Program-made: the position numbers and the translations under genes | Assembly (NCBI GenBank): GCA_002501285.1 | Contig: DLSG01000033.1 | Span: forward strand, 1-6,426 | Length of the DNA: 6,426 nucleotides | Direction: 5' to 3' | DNA from: Christensenella sp. UBA7868 | GTDB taxonomy: Bacteria; Bacillota; Clostridia; Christensenellales; UBA1242 | Part shown: positions 6,168 through 6,426 of the stretch, in pieces | Position numbering within the stretch: position 1 is the first letter of the stretch | Layout of the letters: each line of letters begins with the position of its first letter | The notes under the pieces: generated by a model | The model's database searches: none | The model's input: the letters and a program-made list of their open reading frames with translations, nothing else | Told to the model about the DNA's origin: nothing

Positions 6168-6374
6168 AAATTCTCCTAGTAAAATTATATTATTTAAAAT
6201 TAAAATAAATTTAGTATTTTTTTTATTTTTTTAAATATTTTTGTCGAATTTTTATATGATTAATTTATTTTTTTGGTGATTAATTTAATAATTAAAAATT
6301 TTTAACATTATTCAATTTAAAAATAAATTTTGAATTAAAAATATCCGTAAAATAAAATTTAAAATTAATATTTC

Positions 6375-6403
6375 AAAACAAAAAAGGTGAAAAATTCACC
6401 TTT
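6375..6403 (-). terminator. intrinsic terminator of an upstream gene outside the window
   Basis: On the minus strand AAAGGTGAA (6395-6403) pairs over 9 bp with TTCACCTTT (6383-6391) around a three-base loop and runs into TTTTTTGTTTT (6375-6385). It must close a minus-strand gene whose end lies at or just beyond the window edge; no coding part of it can be assigned with confidence. The 215 bases between this hairpin and the 307-aa gene are nearly pure A/T. A TATAAT at 6184-6189 is present, but without a -35 box. Confidence 0.82.
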
Positions 6404-6426
6404 AATTTGTAATTATTCAATTCAAT

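Noticed and set aside
6184..6212. TATAAT upstream of the 307-aa gene as its promoter
   Set aside because: No -35 box lies at a proper distance, and the start of transcription would fall on the ribosome binding site itself.
1..6426. CRISPR array, insertion sequence, tRNA or rRNA gene, phage or toxin-antitoxin module
   Set aside because: No regularly spaced repeats, no transposase or integrase motifs, no G/C-rich structured RNA segment and no short paired genes were found on either strand.

Overview
The window is a strongly AT-rich stretch of a Gram-positive, probably endospore-forming Firmicute (Clostridia-like). This rests on a SpoVT-type sporulation regulator, a SpoVB/YabM-type membrane flippase directly downstream of it, a lipoprotein with a typical lipobox, GGAGA-type ribosome binding sites and U-tailed intrinsic terminators. 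Trp is written TGG in the four cases in the reading frames and no gene has an internal TGA, so the standard code applies. The species cannot be named from the sequence.

All five genes lie on the minus strand, so in the direction of transcription the order runs from high to low coordinates. (1) A terminator at about 6375-6403 closes a gene that lies outside the window. (2) A 307-aa protein of unknown function (5244-6167) has two apparently folded ends joined by an acidic linker. It ends in a strong hairpin terminator (5192-5238) that also seems to carry the -35 box of the next gene. (3) A 454-aa secreted lipoprotein, probably a beta-propeller (3784-5148), has its own terminator at 3743-3772. 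(4) spoVT (3055-3600) sits behind a sporulation-like promoter. (5) A SpoVB/YabM-family flippase (1201-2787) follows without a visible terminator between. (6) A DusB-type tRNA-dihydrouridine synthase (28-963) is last.

The spoVT-flippase pair is the same adjacency as spoVT-yabM of Bacillus subtilis, where a sigma-G-dependent transcription factor precedes a polysaccharide/lipid-linked precursor transporter. Downstream the B. subtilis order (mazG-like yabN) is not kept; a dus gene stands there. The lipoprotein and the 307-aa protein have separate signals and look like independent units.

I do not see a new defence, mobile or RNA system here. The points most worth a second look are small-scale: a terminator whose only wobble pair creates the -35 box of the next promoter; dus and the flippase both lacking any Shine-Dalgarno sequence, with dus placed as if its mRNA were leaderless; and a coding-like tail after the flippase stop that one base in an A7 run would join to the gene.
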